The notes below the pieces were generated by a model. It worked only from the letters and a program-made list of their open reading frames with translations. It was not told where the DNA came from and searched no databases. Below are positions 25,932 through 35,110 of a stretch of 64,000 nt of DNA, piece by piece (the first letter of the stretch is position 1; each line of letters starts with the position of its first letter). Both the position numbers and the translations under genes were made by a program. Source of the stretch: Methylobacteriaceae bacterium (lineage in GTDB: Bacteria; Pseudomonadota; Alphaproteobacteria; Rhizobiales; Beijerinckiaceae); NCBI GenBank assembly GCA_020638195.1, contig JACKJC010000001.1, forward strand, positions 1,043,001-1,107,000. Reading direction: 5' to 3'.

Positions 25932-26708
25932 TCAAGGCTTCAGCCGGTAGCCCGTCCGGAAAATCCACACGAGCAAACCAAGACATAGAGCGATCACCAG
26001 CGTCATGAAGCCGAGGCTCGCCGTCAGGCTCACATCGCCCGCGCCATGAAAGCTCCAGCGAAAGCCGCTGACGAGATAGACGACGGGATTGAACAGGCTG
26101 ACCGTGCGCCAGAATGGCGGCAGCATGTCGATCGAATAGAAGGCCCCGCCGAGAAAGGTGAGCGGCGTGATGACGAGCGCCGGAACGAAATTGAGCTGTT
26201 CGAAAGTCTTCGCCCATATCCCGATAATGAAGCCGAAAAGGCTGAAGGCGACCGCCGTCAAAACCAGAAACAGCGCCATCATCGCGGGATAGTCGATCTG
26301 CAGCGGCGTAAAGAAAGCGGCTGTGGCCAGGATGATCAGGCCGATGGCGATGGATTTCGCCGCCGCCGCGCCGACATAGCCGACGACGATTTCGATCGCC
26401 GACAGGGGCGCGGTCAGGATCTCGTAGACCGTGCCGGTGAATTTCGGGAAGTAGATGCCAATCGAGGCGTTGGCGATGCTCTGCGTCAACAGGGACAGCA
26501 TGATCAGGCCGGGCACGATAAAGGCGCCATAGGCGACGCCGCCGACCTCGCGCATGTGCGAACCGATGGCCGAGCCGAAGACGACGAAGTAGAGCGCGGT
26601 GGTGAGCACCGGCGTGACCACGCTCTGCAACAGCGTGCGCCGCGTGCGCGCCATTTCGGCGGAAAAGATCGCGGCGACGCCGCGCAGGTTGAACAACGGC
26701 GCGCTCAT
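25932..26708 (-). CDS. ABC-2 type exporter permease
   Basis: This 258-residue protein has six membrane helices, the ABC2_membrane pattern FVVFGSAIG, and a typical LTPLTFLGGAFYSIDMLP before the last helices. It forms an exporter with the ATPase encoded immediately upstream; the ATG overlaps that gene's TGA by four bases. Relatives are annotated as multidrug or lipid exporters; substrate is unknown. Confidence 0.9.
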   Translation of the reverse strand: MSAPLFNLRGVAAIFSAEMARTRRTLLQSVVTPVLTTALYFVVFGSAIGSHMREVGGVAYGAFIVPGLIMLSLLTQSIANASIGIYFPKFTGTVYEILTAPLSAIEIVVGYVGAAAAKSIAIGLIILATAAFFTPLQIDYPAMMALFLVLTAVAFSLFGFIIGIWAKTFEQLNFVPALVITPLTFLGGAFYSIDMLPPFWRTVSLFNPVVYLVSGFRWSFHGAGDVSLTASLGFMTLVIALCLGLLVWIFRTGYRLKP

Positions 26709-27721
26709 GGCTGGCTCCCTGCGGCGGCGCCGACGAGATCGACGAAAATCTGCTCGAGCGAGGATTCGGTCATCGCCATGTCCTTGATATGCACGCCTGC
26801 TTCGCCGAGGCGCTGGATGATCTGGGCCGCGCCTTTTTCCGCTCCGTCAGACATTGCGTAGGAGATCTGGCTACCGCCGCTTTCCAGTTCGACATGCCAG
26901 CCATCGAGTTCGGCCGGCAGCGCGGCAAGCGGTTCGGCGAGCGTGAGCACAAGGCGACGCTTGCCGAGCTTGCGCATCAACGCCGTCTTCTCCTCCACAA
27001 GCACAAGGCGGCCGCCCTTCATGAAACCGACGCGGTCGGCCATTTCCTCGGCCTCCTCGATATAATGCGTGGTGAGGATGATGGTGACGCCATTTTCTCG
27101 CAAACGTCGGACTAGTCCCCACATGTCGCGACGTAGTTCGACGTCGACGCCCGCCGTCGGCTCATCGAGAAAGAGAATGTCGGGCTCGTGCGCCAGCGCC
27201 TTGGCGATCATCACGCGGCGCTTCATGCCGCCGGAAAGTTCGATGATCTTGTTGTCGCGCTTTTCCCACAGTGCGAGATCGCGCAGCAGGCGCTCGATGT
27301 GCGCGTTGTCCTTCGGCTTGCCAAACAGCGACCGGCTGAAGGAGACCGTGTTCCAGACAGTCGAAAATATGTCGAGTGCGATCTCCTGCGGCACGAGGCC
27401 GATCTTGCGACGCGTGGCGCGATAGTCGCGCAGGATGTCGGCGCCATCGACCCGCACCGCGCCCCGGGTCATCGAGACCGCGCCGCAGACGATGGAAATG
27501 AGCGTCGTCTTGCCGGCGCCGTTCGGCCCGAGCAGCGCGAAAATCTCGCCGCGCTCGATATCGAGATCGATGTCGTGCAGCGCGGTGAAGGAGCCGTAGC
27601 TCTTGGCCACGCCGGCAATGGAAATGATGGGCAAGCGCGGCTCCGGTTCCAAGACAAAGCCGCCGGGGTTGGGCCGGCGGCGGAATGGGGGAGATATGGG
27701 GCGGAGTGGCCCTGTTGTCAT
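26705..27721 (-). CDS. ABC exporter ATPase (ABC-2 system)
   Basis: The ATPase domain has Walker A GPNGAGKTTL, signature LSGGMKRRV, Walker B ILFLDEPTAGVD and an H-loop in LTTHYIEEAEE. A C-terminal extension of about 80 residues is typical of DrrA/CcmA-like exporters. The start is doubtful. The ATG at 27719-27721 lies inside repeat B copy 2 and encodes a Pro/Arg-rich leader, whereas TTG at 27650-27652 (LEPEPRLPIIS) begins nearer the conserved domain. Coupled to the permease gene by ATGA. Confidence 0.88.
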   Translation of the reverse strand: MTTGPLRPISPPFRRRPNPGGFVLEPEPRLPIISIAGVAKSYGSFTALHDIDLDIERGEIFALLGPNGAGKTTLISIVCGAVSMTRGAVRVDGADILRDYRATRRKIGLVPQEIALDIFSTVWNTVSFSRSLFGKPKDNAHIERLLRDLALWEKRDNKIIELSGGMKRRVMIAKALAHEPDILFLDEPTAGVDVELRRDMWGLVRRLRENGVTIILTTHYIEEAEEMADRVGFMKGGRLVLVEEKTALMRKLGKRRLVLTLAEPLAALPAELDGWHVELESGGSQISYAMSDGAEKGAAQIIQRLGEAGVHIKDMAMTESSLEQIFVDLVGAAAGSQP

Positions 27722-27810
27722 CCCGGACGGCCAACGGTCGATCCGGGTTCCAGCATCCATGATTGCGATTCTGGATCCCGGCTCTCCGCTTCGCTGCGGC
27801 CGGGATGACA
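27716..27810. repeat. Palindromic repeat family B, copy 2
   Basis: It opens TGTCATCCCGGACGGCC and closes GCGGCCGGGATGACA, with an inner GGATCCCGGCTCTCC shared with other copies. It fills the gap between pncB and the ABC ATPase and supplies the questionable ATG of the latter. Confidence 0.9.
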
Positions 27811-27813
27811 GCG

Positions 27814-29130
27814 TTACACCAGCACCGGCTGCGCGCGCATGCCGGCGGCGGAAAATATGTGGCGGTAGCGCTCGATTTCCTGCTCCGGCCCCGTCGCTTT
27901 CAGCGGATTGTCCGAGAGCTTGACCGCCGGTCGGCCGGCTGCCCCGATCACCTTGCAGACCAACGAAATCGCGCGCAGGCGATCGTCGCCGCCGGGGTCG
28001 CAACCGATGAAATCATTCGTCAGGTTGGTGCCCCAGCCGTAGCTGGCGCGCACGCGGCCGCGGAAATGACGCGAGGTCTTCTCGATGGAATCGATGTCCA
28101 TCGCATCGGAGAACACGATCAGCTTATCGACCGGGTCGCGCTTGTGGTCGGCCCACCAGCGGATCAGTTCCTCGCCAGCCTCGATCGGGTCCTTCGAATC
28201 CGGGCGCGCGCCCGTCCAGTCGGCCACCCAGTCCGGCGCATCGCGCAGAAATTCCGTCGTGCCGTAGGCGTCGGGCAGGAAGACCAGCAGGTTGCCGGAA
28301 TAGGTGTCGCTCCAGGATTGCAGAACCGAGTAGCGCGAGTCGCGTACGCGCTTCTCGTCGTCGCCCGCAAGCGCGGCGTAGACCATCGGCAGTTCGTGCG
28401 CGTTGGTGCCGATAGCTTCGGCGCCGATCTCCATCGCGATATGCACGTTGGACGTGCCTGTAAATGCGTCGCCGATGCCTTCCTGCAAGGCCTCGCAACA
28501 CCAGCGCTGCCAGAGATAGCCGTGGCGCCGACGCGTGCCGAAATCGCCGACGCGCAGCGGGCCTTCCTTCTTCAGCGCGCGCAGCCGCTCGATCTTGGCC
28601 CAGAGTTTTGCTTTCGCGCGGGCGTAGAGCACGTCGAGCTCGAACCGCCCCATGCCATGCAGCACTTTTCGCGCCCGCAACTCGTTGATGATGGAGAGCG
28701 CCGGGATTTCCCACATGGTCGTGTAGGGCCAGGCGCCGTGGAAGGTCAGCTCATACTGGCCGTTGCGTTTCTCGAGTTCGTATTCCGGCAGACGAAAATC
28801 GGCGAGCCACTCGATGAAGTCCGGCTGGAAGATCTGCTTGACGCCATAGAACGTATTGCCCGCGAGCCAGATTCTTTCGCGCGGGCTGAAACGCAAAGTG
28901 CGGGCGTGGTCGAGCTGCGCGCGCAATTCGCTTTCGGGGATCTCGTCGGCGATGCGGACATTGGCCGTGCGATTGACGATGCCGAAGGTGACGGGAACAT
29001 CGCGGTGCTTGCGCCAGATCATCTGGAGCATCAGCAACTTGTAGAAATCGGTGTCGAGCAGGGTCCGCAGGACCGGATCGAGCCGGAACGAGTGATTGTA
29101 CGTCCGGGTCGCGATGTCGGTGAAACTCAT
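27814..29130 (-). CDS. pncB: Nicotinate phosphoribosyltransferase
   Basis: This 438-residue enzyme joins nicotinate to PRPP, feeding NAD salvage. Family motifs include LLDTDFYKLLM near the N-terminus, FGTRRRHGYLWQRW, FTGTSNVHIAME, GTNAHELPMV and the PRPP-region FSDAMDIDSI. It begins MSFTDIATRTYNH. It is first gene of a possible unit with the ABC exporter downstream, separated by a repeat. Confidence 0.95.
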   Translation of the reverse strand: MSFTDIATRTYNHSFRLDPVLRTLLDTDFYKLLMLQMIWRKHRDVPVTFGIVNRTANVRIADEIPESELRAQLDHARTLRFSPRERIWLAGNTFYGVKQIFQPDFIEWLADFRLPEYELEKRNGQYELTFHGAWPYTTMWEIPALSIINELRARKVLHGMGRFELDVLYARAKAKLWAKIERLRALKKEGPLRVGDFGTRRRHGYLWQRWCCEALQEGIGDAFTGTSNVHIAMEIGAEAIGTNAHELPMVYAALAGDDEKRVRDSRYSVLQSWSDTYSGNLLVFLPDAYGTTEFLRDAPDWVADWTGARPDSKDPIEAGEELIRWWADHKRDPVDKLIVFSDAMDIDSIEKTSRHFRGRVRASYGWGTNLTNDFIGCDPGGDDRLRAISLVCKVIGAAGRPAVKLSDNPLKATGPEQEIERYRHIFSAAGMRAQPVLV

Positions 29131-29304
29131 TTGCCCGCTATAGACCTCTCGGCCTCATTCCTCTCGATTGCCGGAGAGCAGCATAGGCGATAGCGCGGGC
29201 AAAGCCAAAACGGCCCGGCTGGAACCATGTCGGCGCAAATATTCCTTAAAGGGTCGGTGGCAACCTGAGTGGTTGCAAGGGGACGGTCGGAGTGTGCGCA
29301 CGCG

Positions 29305-29763
29305 ATGAATAGGCTGCCGACGATAGCAATCTCGGTCGGGGTCGCCCTAGGCTCGATCCTGCTATTCCTGGGACGCACGGGGCGCTTGTCTTTGCCGGAC
29401 GCGACCTCCGGCGTGGGCGCGCCCGACCCGTCGGTCTGTACCTCCAGTTATTTCGGCAATCAATGCGCGGCGCACGACACGGGCGCGATCCTCGCGGCGC
29501 GCGGTGATCGCGCTTATAGCGGGCGCGGCTACGAAGCGCCCGTCTCCTTCGTCGGCGTCTGGTCGACGCCGGACCCCGGCCAGTCGGCGATCGTCGGGAT
29601 GCGCGCCGAGGGACAGGTCGTCTGCGTGACCGGCAATGCCGGCCTCGCGCGCTCCGCGCGCTTCGAACTGAACTACGGCGACCGCGCCGTGCTGTCGGGC
29701 GTCATTGACCGACGTGATGGGCGGACGGTCTATCTCACGAATTGCGCGTACTGGCGCGGCTAG
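29305..29763 (+). CDS. Hypothetical small exported protein
   Basis: This 152-residue protein starts MNRLPTIAISVG and has one N-terminal hydrophobic segment (about 4-23) that acts as signal or anchor. A small domain with four Cys follows (CTSS, NQCAAHD, VVCVTG, TNCAYW), compatible with two disulfides outside the cytoplasm. I recognise no family. It is preceded by a short hairpin GGCAACCTGAGTGGTTGC (about 29262-29279). The codon use matches the neighbours. Confidence 0.55.
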   Translation: MNRLPTIAISVGVALGSILLFLGRTGRLSLPDATSGVGAPDPSVCTSSYFGNQCAAHDTGAILAARGDRAYSGRGYEAPVSFVGVWSTPDPGQSAIVGMRAEGQVVCVTGNAGLARSARFELNYGDRAVLSGVIDRRDGRTVYLTNCAYWRG

Positions 29764-29817
29764 GCTTCTCTTCTCGCCTGCGGTCGAGCGGGGATGCGGC
29801 GAAGTCGCCGCCAACGC

Positions 29818-30960
29818 TTACCGTCCCACCAATCCGCGCGCGACAATCATCCGCATGATCTCGTTCGTGCCTTCCAGAATCTGGTGCACGCGCAGGTCGC
29901 GCACGATCTTTTCGATCCCGTAATCGTTGAGATAGCCGTATCCGCCGTGCAATTGCAGCGCGGAATTGGCGATCTCGAAACCCGCATCCGTCGCGAATTT
30001 CTTGGCCATGGCGCACAGCCGCGTCGCGTCCGGCGATTTCCGGTCGAGCGCCCAGGCCGCGCGCCACAGAAACGTGCGCGCCGCCTCGAGATCGATCGCC
30101 ATATCCGCCAGCTTGAATTGCAGCGCCTGGAATTCAGCGAGCGTCTTACCGAACGCCTTGCGCTCGCCCATGTAGGTCACGGCCTTGTCGAGCGCGGCCT
30201 GCGCGCCGCCGAGCGAACAGGCGGCGATGTTGAGCCGCCCGCCGTCGAGGCCCGCCATGGCGATCTTGAAGCCAATGCCCTCCGGCCCGATGCGGTTTGC
30301 AACCGGCACGCGGCACTTGTCGAAAATGACAGCGCGCGTCGGCTGCGCGTTCCAGCCCATTTTCTTTTCGTTCGCGCCGAACGACAGCCCCTCCGAGCCG
30401 CCGGGCACGACAATGGTCGAGACGCCGCGCGCGCCATCGTCGCTCGTGCGCGCCATCACGACATAGAAATCGTGCGGATTGCCGGCGCCGGAGATGAACT
30501 GCTTCTGGCCCGTCAGCACGTAGTGGTCGCCGTCGCGCTCCGCGCGCGTGCGCAACGCCGCGGCGTCCGAGCCCGCGCCCGGCTCCGTCAGGCAGTAGGA
30601 AGCGAGCTTCTCCATCGTGCAGAGGTCCGGCAGCCATTTCTGGCGCTGCTCGTCCGAGCCGAAACTGTCGATCATCCACGCGCACATGTTGTGGATCGAG
30701 ATATAGGCCGCGATCGTCGGGCAGCCCGTCGCCAGCGCCTCGAAGATCAGCGCGGCGTCGAGCCGTCCGAGTCCGGACCCGCCGACGTCGTCGCGGATAT
30801 AGACGCCGCCCATGCCGAGCGCGGCGGCCTCGCGCAACGTGTCGACGGGGAAATGCTTCTTCTCGTCCCATTCCAGCGCATGCGGCGCGAGTTTTTCACG
30901 CGCGAAATCGAGCGCCATGTCGCGGATCGCGACGCGGTCTTCGCTGAGGTCGAAATTCAA
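29818..30960 (-). CDS. Acyl-CoA dehydrogenase, isobutyryl-CoA dehydrogenase-like
   Basis: This 380-residue FAD enzyme oxidises short or branched acyl-CoA. Visible are YCLTEPGAGSDAA (FAD and substrate contact), QLHGGYGYL, and the catalytic-base segment ILEGTNEIMRMI. The pattern of IHNMCAWMIDSFG resembles ACAD8 (valine catabolism). I choose TTG at 30958-30960 because GGAGG sits seven bases upstream and the protein then has family length. The ATG codons further upstream lie in palindromic repeat A and give a non-conserved leader. Confidence 0.88.
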   Translation of the reverse strand: MNFDLSEDRVAIRDMALDFAREKLAPHALEWDEKKHFPVDTLREAAALGMGGVYIRDDVGGSGLGRLDAALIFEALATGCPTIAAYISIHNMCAWMIDSFGSDEQRQKWLPDLCTMEKLASYCLTEPGAGSDAAALRTRAERDGDHYVLTGQKQFISGAGNPHDFYVVMARTSDDGARGVSTIVVPGGSEGLSFGANEKKMGWNAQPTRAVIFDKCRVPVANRIGPEGIGFKIAMAGLDGGRLNIAACSLGGAQAALDKAVTYMGERKAFGKTLAEFQALQFKLADMAIDLEAARTFLWRAAWALDRKSPDATRLCAMAKKFATDAGFEIANSALQLHGGYGYLNDYGIEKIVRDLRVHQILEGTNEIMRMIVARGLVGR

Positions 30961-31008
30961 GGGTGCGCCTCCAGCCTGTTCGTTCGAGCGCGAGAGTTCG
31001 AATTGCCC

Positions 31009-31101
31009 CGTCATTGCGAGCGAAGCGAAGCAATCCATCCTCGGGCGCTGCATCAGGACCCGGGGATGGATTGCTTCGTCGCTGCGCTCCTCGCAATGAC
31101 G
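31009..31101. repeat. Palindromic repeat family A, copy 3
   Basis: It opens CGTCATTGCGAGCGAAGCG and closes GCTGCGCTCCTCGCAATGACG with inner AGCAATCCATCC and GGATGGATTGCTT arms. It lies between rmuC and the acyl-CoA dehydrogenase; the frame through it creates a spurious N-terminal extension. Confidence 0.9.
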
Positions 31102-31166
31102 ACCGAAAACTTCCTAGCAGAAATCAGGCAGCACGGAACGCCAAACGGCGGAAGGCGGCTGTGCGC

Positions 31167-32351
31167 CTATTCCGCCGCCGTGCGCGCGGCGCCGCCCAGA
31201 AGATCGCGCTGCGCCGGCAACGCCTGCGTCTGGGCGAAATCCATCTGGTCGATCCGGTCGCCGCGCTTGACGATTTTGTCGGTCGAGGTCGTGATCGCCG
31301 TCACGTCGTCCTGCGCCTGTCGGAAATGCGCATCGAGCTTGCCGACGCGGTCGCGCAGGCGGCGCACGTCGTCGGCAAGCTTGCGCACTTCGTCCTGAAT
31401 GATGTGCGCTTGTTCGCGCACGCGGGCGTCGCGCACGATCGCCTGCATCACCTGGATCGCCATCATCAGGAGCGAGGGAGAGACGATGATGACGCGCGCG
31501 CGATGCGCCTTCTGCACGACCTCGTCGAAATGTTCCGCGAGATCGGCATAAACGGCTTCCGAGGGCACGAACAGAACCGCCAGATCCTGCGTCTCGCCGG
31601 GGATCAGGTATTTCTCCGAAATATCCTTCACGTGTTTCAGAAGATCGCCCTTCACGCGCTGCGCGGCCCGCGCGCGATCCTCGTCCGAGCGCGCTTCGCG
31701 AAAGGCCGTAAAACCCTCGAGCGGAAACTTGGCGTCCACCGCCAGCAGACGCTCGTCGCCCGGCAGGCGGATCACGCAATCGGGCCGCGTGCGCGAAGAC
31801 AGCGTCCACTGGAAATCGTAGGAACTCGGTGGCAGGCCATCGCGCACGATCGCCTCCATCCGGCCCTGCCCATATGCGCCGCGCGCCTGCTTGTTGGCGA
31901 GAATGTCCTTGAGACCCACCACTTCCTGCGCCAGCCCGTTCAGCCGCGTCTGCGCGGCGTCGATCACGGCAAGGCGTTCGTTCAGCTTGCCGAGATTCTC
32001 GCCCTGCGCGCGCGCGGCCTGCTCCAGCCCCTGGCCGACGCGGTGCTGCACATTGTCGAGCCGCTCGGTCACAAGACGCGCGAGATCCGACTGGCGCGAC
32101 CCCAGCACTTCGGCGACCGTCTGCATGCGCCCGGCGAGTTCCGCGCTCGCTCGGTTCAGCTCCGCCATCTTGTCGTCCATCTCGCGTTGGCGTTCGGCGG
32201 CGGCGCCGGCCTCCGCGCCGCGCGCCCGCGACGTGCGGATCAGGATGATCGAGACGACGAGCAAGAGGAGCAGGGCGACCGCGCCGCCGACCAGCAGGAC
32301 GTCGAAAACCCGGACCGGCGTGCCGGCGAGGACGAAAAGAATGCGATCCAT
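31167..32351 (-). CDS. rmuC: DNA recombination protein RmuC
   Basis: This 394-residue protein has an N-terminal membrane anchor (about 16-40), a long coiled coil (about 45-150) and a nuclease-like domain. Motifs are LPPSSYDFQWTLSSRTRPDC, LAVDAKFPLEGFTAF and SPSLLMMAIQVMQA. RmuC limits inversions at repeats in E. coli; its biochemical activity is still unclear. A LexA-type box at 32385-32399 stands 34 bp before the ATG, suggesting DNA-damage induction. Confidence 0.92.
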   Translation of the reverse strand: MDRILFVLAGTPVRVFDVLLVGGAVALLLLLVVSIILIRTSRARGAEAGAAAERQREMDDKMAELNRASAELAGRMQTVAEVLGSRQSDLARLVTERLDNVQHRVGQGLEQAARAQGENLGKLNERLAVIDAAQTRLNGLAQEVVGLKDILANKQARGAYGQGRMEAIVRDGLPPSSYDFQWTLSSRTRPDCVIRLPGDERLLAVDAKFPLEGFTAFREARSDEDRARAAQRVKGDLLKHVKDISEKYLIPGETQDLAVLFVPSEAVYADLAEHFDEVVQKAHRARVIIVSPSLLMMAIQVMQAIVRDARVREQAHIIQDEVRKLADDVRRLRDRVGKLDAHFRQAQDDVTAITTSTDKIVKRGDRIDQMDFAQTQALPAQRDLLGGAARTAAE

Positions 32352-32384
32352 CCATTCTGCTTAGCACGATTCGGCCTCAGTCGC

Positions 32385-32399
32385 GAACGAATAGGGAAC
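32385..32399 (-). promoter_or_regulatory. LexA (SOS) box upstream of rmuC
   Basis: On the minus strand it reads GTTC, seven bases, GTTC, the direct-repeat consensus of alphaproteobacterial LexA. It sits 34 bp upstream of the rmuC start. The match to the 8 defined bases is perfect; binding is untested. Confidence 0.65.
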
Positions 32400-32484
32400 A
32401 TATCTCCCGCGCATTGATCTGGAATCAGGCGCGACATATTCAAGAATTGGCATGGGTTTCTGAAACGGGGGTGGAAGAGGCTCC

Positions 32485-34182
32485 ATGCGTTCATCGATTG
32501 CCATTTGTTTCGCCGGCTCCGGCGGCGCTGGCGCCATCACGGCGGGCAGCACGTTCCTGCAGGCCGCCGCGCGCGCCGGCTATTACGGGCTCATGACCAA
32601 GCTGTCCGGCGCGCAAGTGCGCGGTGGCGAGGCGGCGGCCCTGGTCGAGATCGGCGTCGAGCCGCTCGACGCGCAGCCCGACCGGTTCGACGTGCTGATC
32701 GCGCTCGACTGGGACAATGTCGGCAAGTTCGCGCCGGAAGTGCCCATGGATTCCGCCAGCATCGTTCTCGCCGATCCCGCGGCAGGCAAACCGGCCGAGG
32801 CCATCATCGCCACCGGCGCGCGGCTCGTCGATTTCCCGCTCGCCCAACTCGCGTCCGACGTGAAGGGGCGCGGCAACATGATAGCGCTCGGCGCCGCCGC
32901 GGCGCTCGCCGGCATCGACAGCGGCGCCGTCGAGCAGTCGATCCGCGACCTCATCGGCGCGAAGGGCGAGGCGGCGATTGCCGCCAGCCTCGCGGCGGTC
33001 GCGGCCGGCGCGGAAGCCGCGCAGTCGATTGACAGCGACATCAGGTTGCGTCCCGGCCATCCCGGCCGCCGATGGTTCGGCAGCGGCAACGAGGCGATCG
33101 GGCTGGGCGCGCTGCGCGGCGGCGTGCGTTTTGTGGCGGCCTATCCAATCACGCCGGCGACCGAGATCACCGAATGGCTGGCGCCGCGCATGGGCGCCGT
33201 CGGCGGCCGCGCCATGCTGGCGGAAGACGAGATCGCAGCCATCAACATGGCGGTCGGCGCGAGTTTCGGCGGCGTGCCGTCGATGACGGTGACTTCAGGC
33301 CCCGGCCTGTCGCTTAAGGTGGAGACGATCGGCCTCGCGATTTCCGCTGAAATCCCGCTGGTCATCGTCGATGTCATGCGCGTCGGCCCCTCGACCGGCA
33401 TCCCCACCAAGAGCGACCAGGGCGATCTCGATCTCGCGCTGACCGGCACGCACGGCGACGCCCCGCGCATCGTGCTGGCGCCCATGTCGATCGCCGATTG
33501 CGCGCTGACGACCGAGCGCGCCGTGCATCTGGCGGAAGCGCTGCAGACGCCGGTCTTCGTTCTCTCCGATCAATCGCTCGGCCAGACGCAAACCATCATC
33601 GACGAGCCGACGCGCCGCGCCGAACCGATGACGCGCGCGATGGAAAGCGACAAGAGCGGCGCCGATTTCCGTCGCTACCAGCCGACGGCGGACAATGTCT
33701 CGCCCATGCCCGCGCCCGGCGTCGAGGGCCGGCAATGGGTGGCGGAAGGCTTGAGCCACGACGAATTCGGCCATCCTTCCAACGCCGCGCGGTTCCATGT
33801 CGCGGGCCTGAACAAGCGCCGCGACAAGCTCGAGAACCACGATTACGGCGACATCTGGGGCGAGGTGACGGGCGAGGGCGAGACGGTCATCGTCGCCTTC
33901 GGCTCGAGCGTCGGTCCCGTAAAGGAGGCCGCGCGCCGACTACGCGAACAGGACGTGGCGATAAAGGTCGTCGGCCTGCGCCTCCTCGCGCCGATCCCCA
34001 AAAAGCAGATCGCGGATGCGATCGAAGGCGCGCGCCGCGTGATCGTCGTCGAGCAGAATCACACAGGTCAGCTCTATCGCCATCTGCTCGGCGCCAAGGC
34101 CCTGCCGGCGGAGGCCGAAAGCCTGGCGAGGCCCGGCCCCGCCCCTTTCCGTCCCGGCGAAATCGCCGCCCATATCGCGTGA
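32485..34182 (+). CDS. korA: 2-oxoacid:ferredoxin oxidoreductase, fused gamma-alpha subunit
   Basis: This 565-residue protein has an N-terminal gamma domain (about 1-180, GSGGAGAITAGSTF and LSGAQVRGGEAA) and an alpha domain from about 195. The alpha motifs are AYPITPATEITEWL, TSGPGLSLKVETIGLA, GPSTGIPTKSDQGDL and C-terminal VVEQNHTGQL. With KorB it converts 2-oxoglutarate (or another 2-oxoacid) and CoA to acyl-CoA, CO2 and reduced ferredoxin. GGAAGAGG precedes the ATG. Substrate is inferred from the family. Confidence 0.92.
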   Translation: MRSSIAICFAGSGGAGAITAGSTFLQAAARAGYYGLMTKLSGAQVRGGEAAALVEIGVEPLDAQPDRFDVLIALDWDNVGKFAPEVPMDSASIVLADPAAGKPAEAIIATGARLVDFPLAQLASDVKGRGNMIALGAAAALAGIDSGAVEQSIRDLIGAKGEAAIAASLAAVAAGAEAAQSIDSDIRLRPGHPGRRWFGSGNEAIGLGALRGGVRFVAAYPITPATEITEWLAPRMGAVGGRAMLAEDEIAAINMAVGASFGGVPSMTVTSGPGLSLKVETIGLAISAEIPLVIVDVMRVGPSTGIPTKSDQGDLDLALTGTHGDAPRIVLAPMSIADCALTTERAVHLAEALQTPVFVLSDQSLGQTQTIIDEPTRRAEPMTRAMESDKSGADFRRYQPTADNVSPMPAPGVEGRQWVAEGLSHDEFGHPSNAARFHVAGLNKRRDKLENHDYGDIWGEVTGEGETVIVAFGSSVGPVKEAARRLREQDVAIKVVGLRLLAPIPKKQIADAIEGARRVIVVEQNHTGQLYRHLLGAKALPAEAESLARPGPAPFRPGEIAAHIA

Positions 34183-34189
34183 GGTCGAC

Positions 34190-35053
34190 ATGGAACTTCA
34201 TCTGCACGAAGAAGCGGCCTGTCACCGCGCCGATCTGACGCTGAAAGATTTCAAATCCGGCGTCGAACCCATCTGGTGTCCGGGTTGCGGCGATTTCGGC
34301 GTGCTGCAGGCGCTGCAGCGCGCGCTCGCCGCCAACGGGCGCCCGCCGCACGAGGTCGCGCTGGTCTCGGGCATCGGCTGCTCGTCGCGCTTGCCGGCCT
34401 ATACGAGCGCCTACGGTTTCCACGGCGTGCACGGGCGCGCATTGCCTGTCGCGACCGGGCTGAAACTCGCGCGTCCCGAACTCGAGGTCGTGGTGGTCGG
34501 CGGCGACGGCGATGGCTATTCGATCGGCGGCAATCATTTCATGCACGCCTGCCGCCGCAATGTGAACCTAACCTATATCGTGATGGACAATCGCGTTTAC
34601 GGCATGACCAAGGGTCAGCCTTCGCCGACGACCGAAGCCGACTGGGATTCGGACATCGCGCCGGGCGGCGTCGGGGTGAGCCCGTTCTCGCCCGTCGCCA
34701 TCGCGCTCGCCGCCGGCGCCAATTTCGTCGCGCGCGGCTTCGCGCTGGATGTCAAACCGCTCGCAGACATTCTCGTGGCGGCGATGAAACATCCGGGCTT
34801 CAGCTTTGTGGAGGTTCTGTCGCCGTGCATTACCTTCCGGCCCGAAGAGATGGACTGGAAGAAGGCGATCAAGCGAAACGCGATTCAAACGACATCCGAC
34901 CGCAAGGCGGCGATGGCGGCTGTGATGGGCGCGGACGAATTGATGAGCGGTATCATCTTCGAAGGCGACCGGCCGGCCTATGGCCAGGCGCATGTCGCGC
35001 CCGCAGGGATGGCGGCGATCGAAGGCGAATTCATCGTCGATCCGGCCGCGTGA
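34190..35053 (+). CDS. korB: 2-oxoacid:ferredoxin oxidoreductase, beta subunit
   Basis: This 287-residue thiamine-diphosphate subunit has WCPGCGDFGVLQAL (cluster cysteines) and the ThDP/Mg motif GGDGDGYSIGG followed by MDNRVYGMTKGQPSPT. HPGFSFVEVLSPC supplies a further conserved Cys. It starts 7 bp after korA and completes the heterodimeric enzyme; no ferredoxin gene is adjacent. Confidence 0.93.
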   Translation: MELHLHEEAACHRADLTLKDFKSGVEPIWCPGCGDFGVLQALQRALAANGRPPHEVALVSGIGCSSRLPAYTSAYGFHGVHGRALPVATGLKLARPELEVVVVGGDGDGYSIGGNHFMHACRRNVNLTYIVMDNRVYGMTKGQPSPTTEADWDSDIAPGGVGVSPFSPVAIALAAGANFVARGFALDVKPLADILVAAMKHPGFSFVEVLSPCITFRPEEMDWKKAIKRNAIQTTSDRKAAMAAVMGADELMSGIIFEGDRPAYGQAHVAPAGMAAIEGEFIVDPAA

Positions 35054-35066
35054 CGCGCAAAAAATA

Positions 35067-35092
35067 AAGGCGCGCCGGAGACGGCGCGCCTT
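35067..35092 (-). terminator. Terminator of the binding-protein gene
   Basis: AAGGCGCGCC and GGCGCGCCTT form a perfect 10-bp stem with a six-base loop. On the minus strand it is followed by TTTATTTTTTG. It therefore ends transcription of the minus-strand gene stopping at 35111; korB converges from the other side. Confidence 0.8.
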
Positions 35093-35110
35093 CGCCTGTC
35101 GTGAAGGCGA

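Noticed and set aside
30961..31053. N-terminal extension of the acyl-CoA dehydrogenase
   Set aside because: The extra codons are encoded by palindromic repeat A; a TTG with GGAGG fits the family length.
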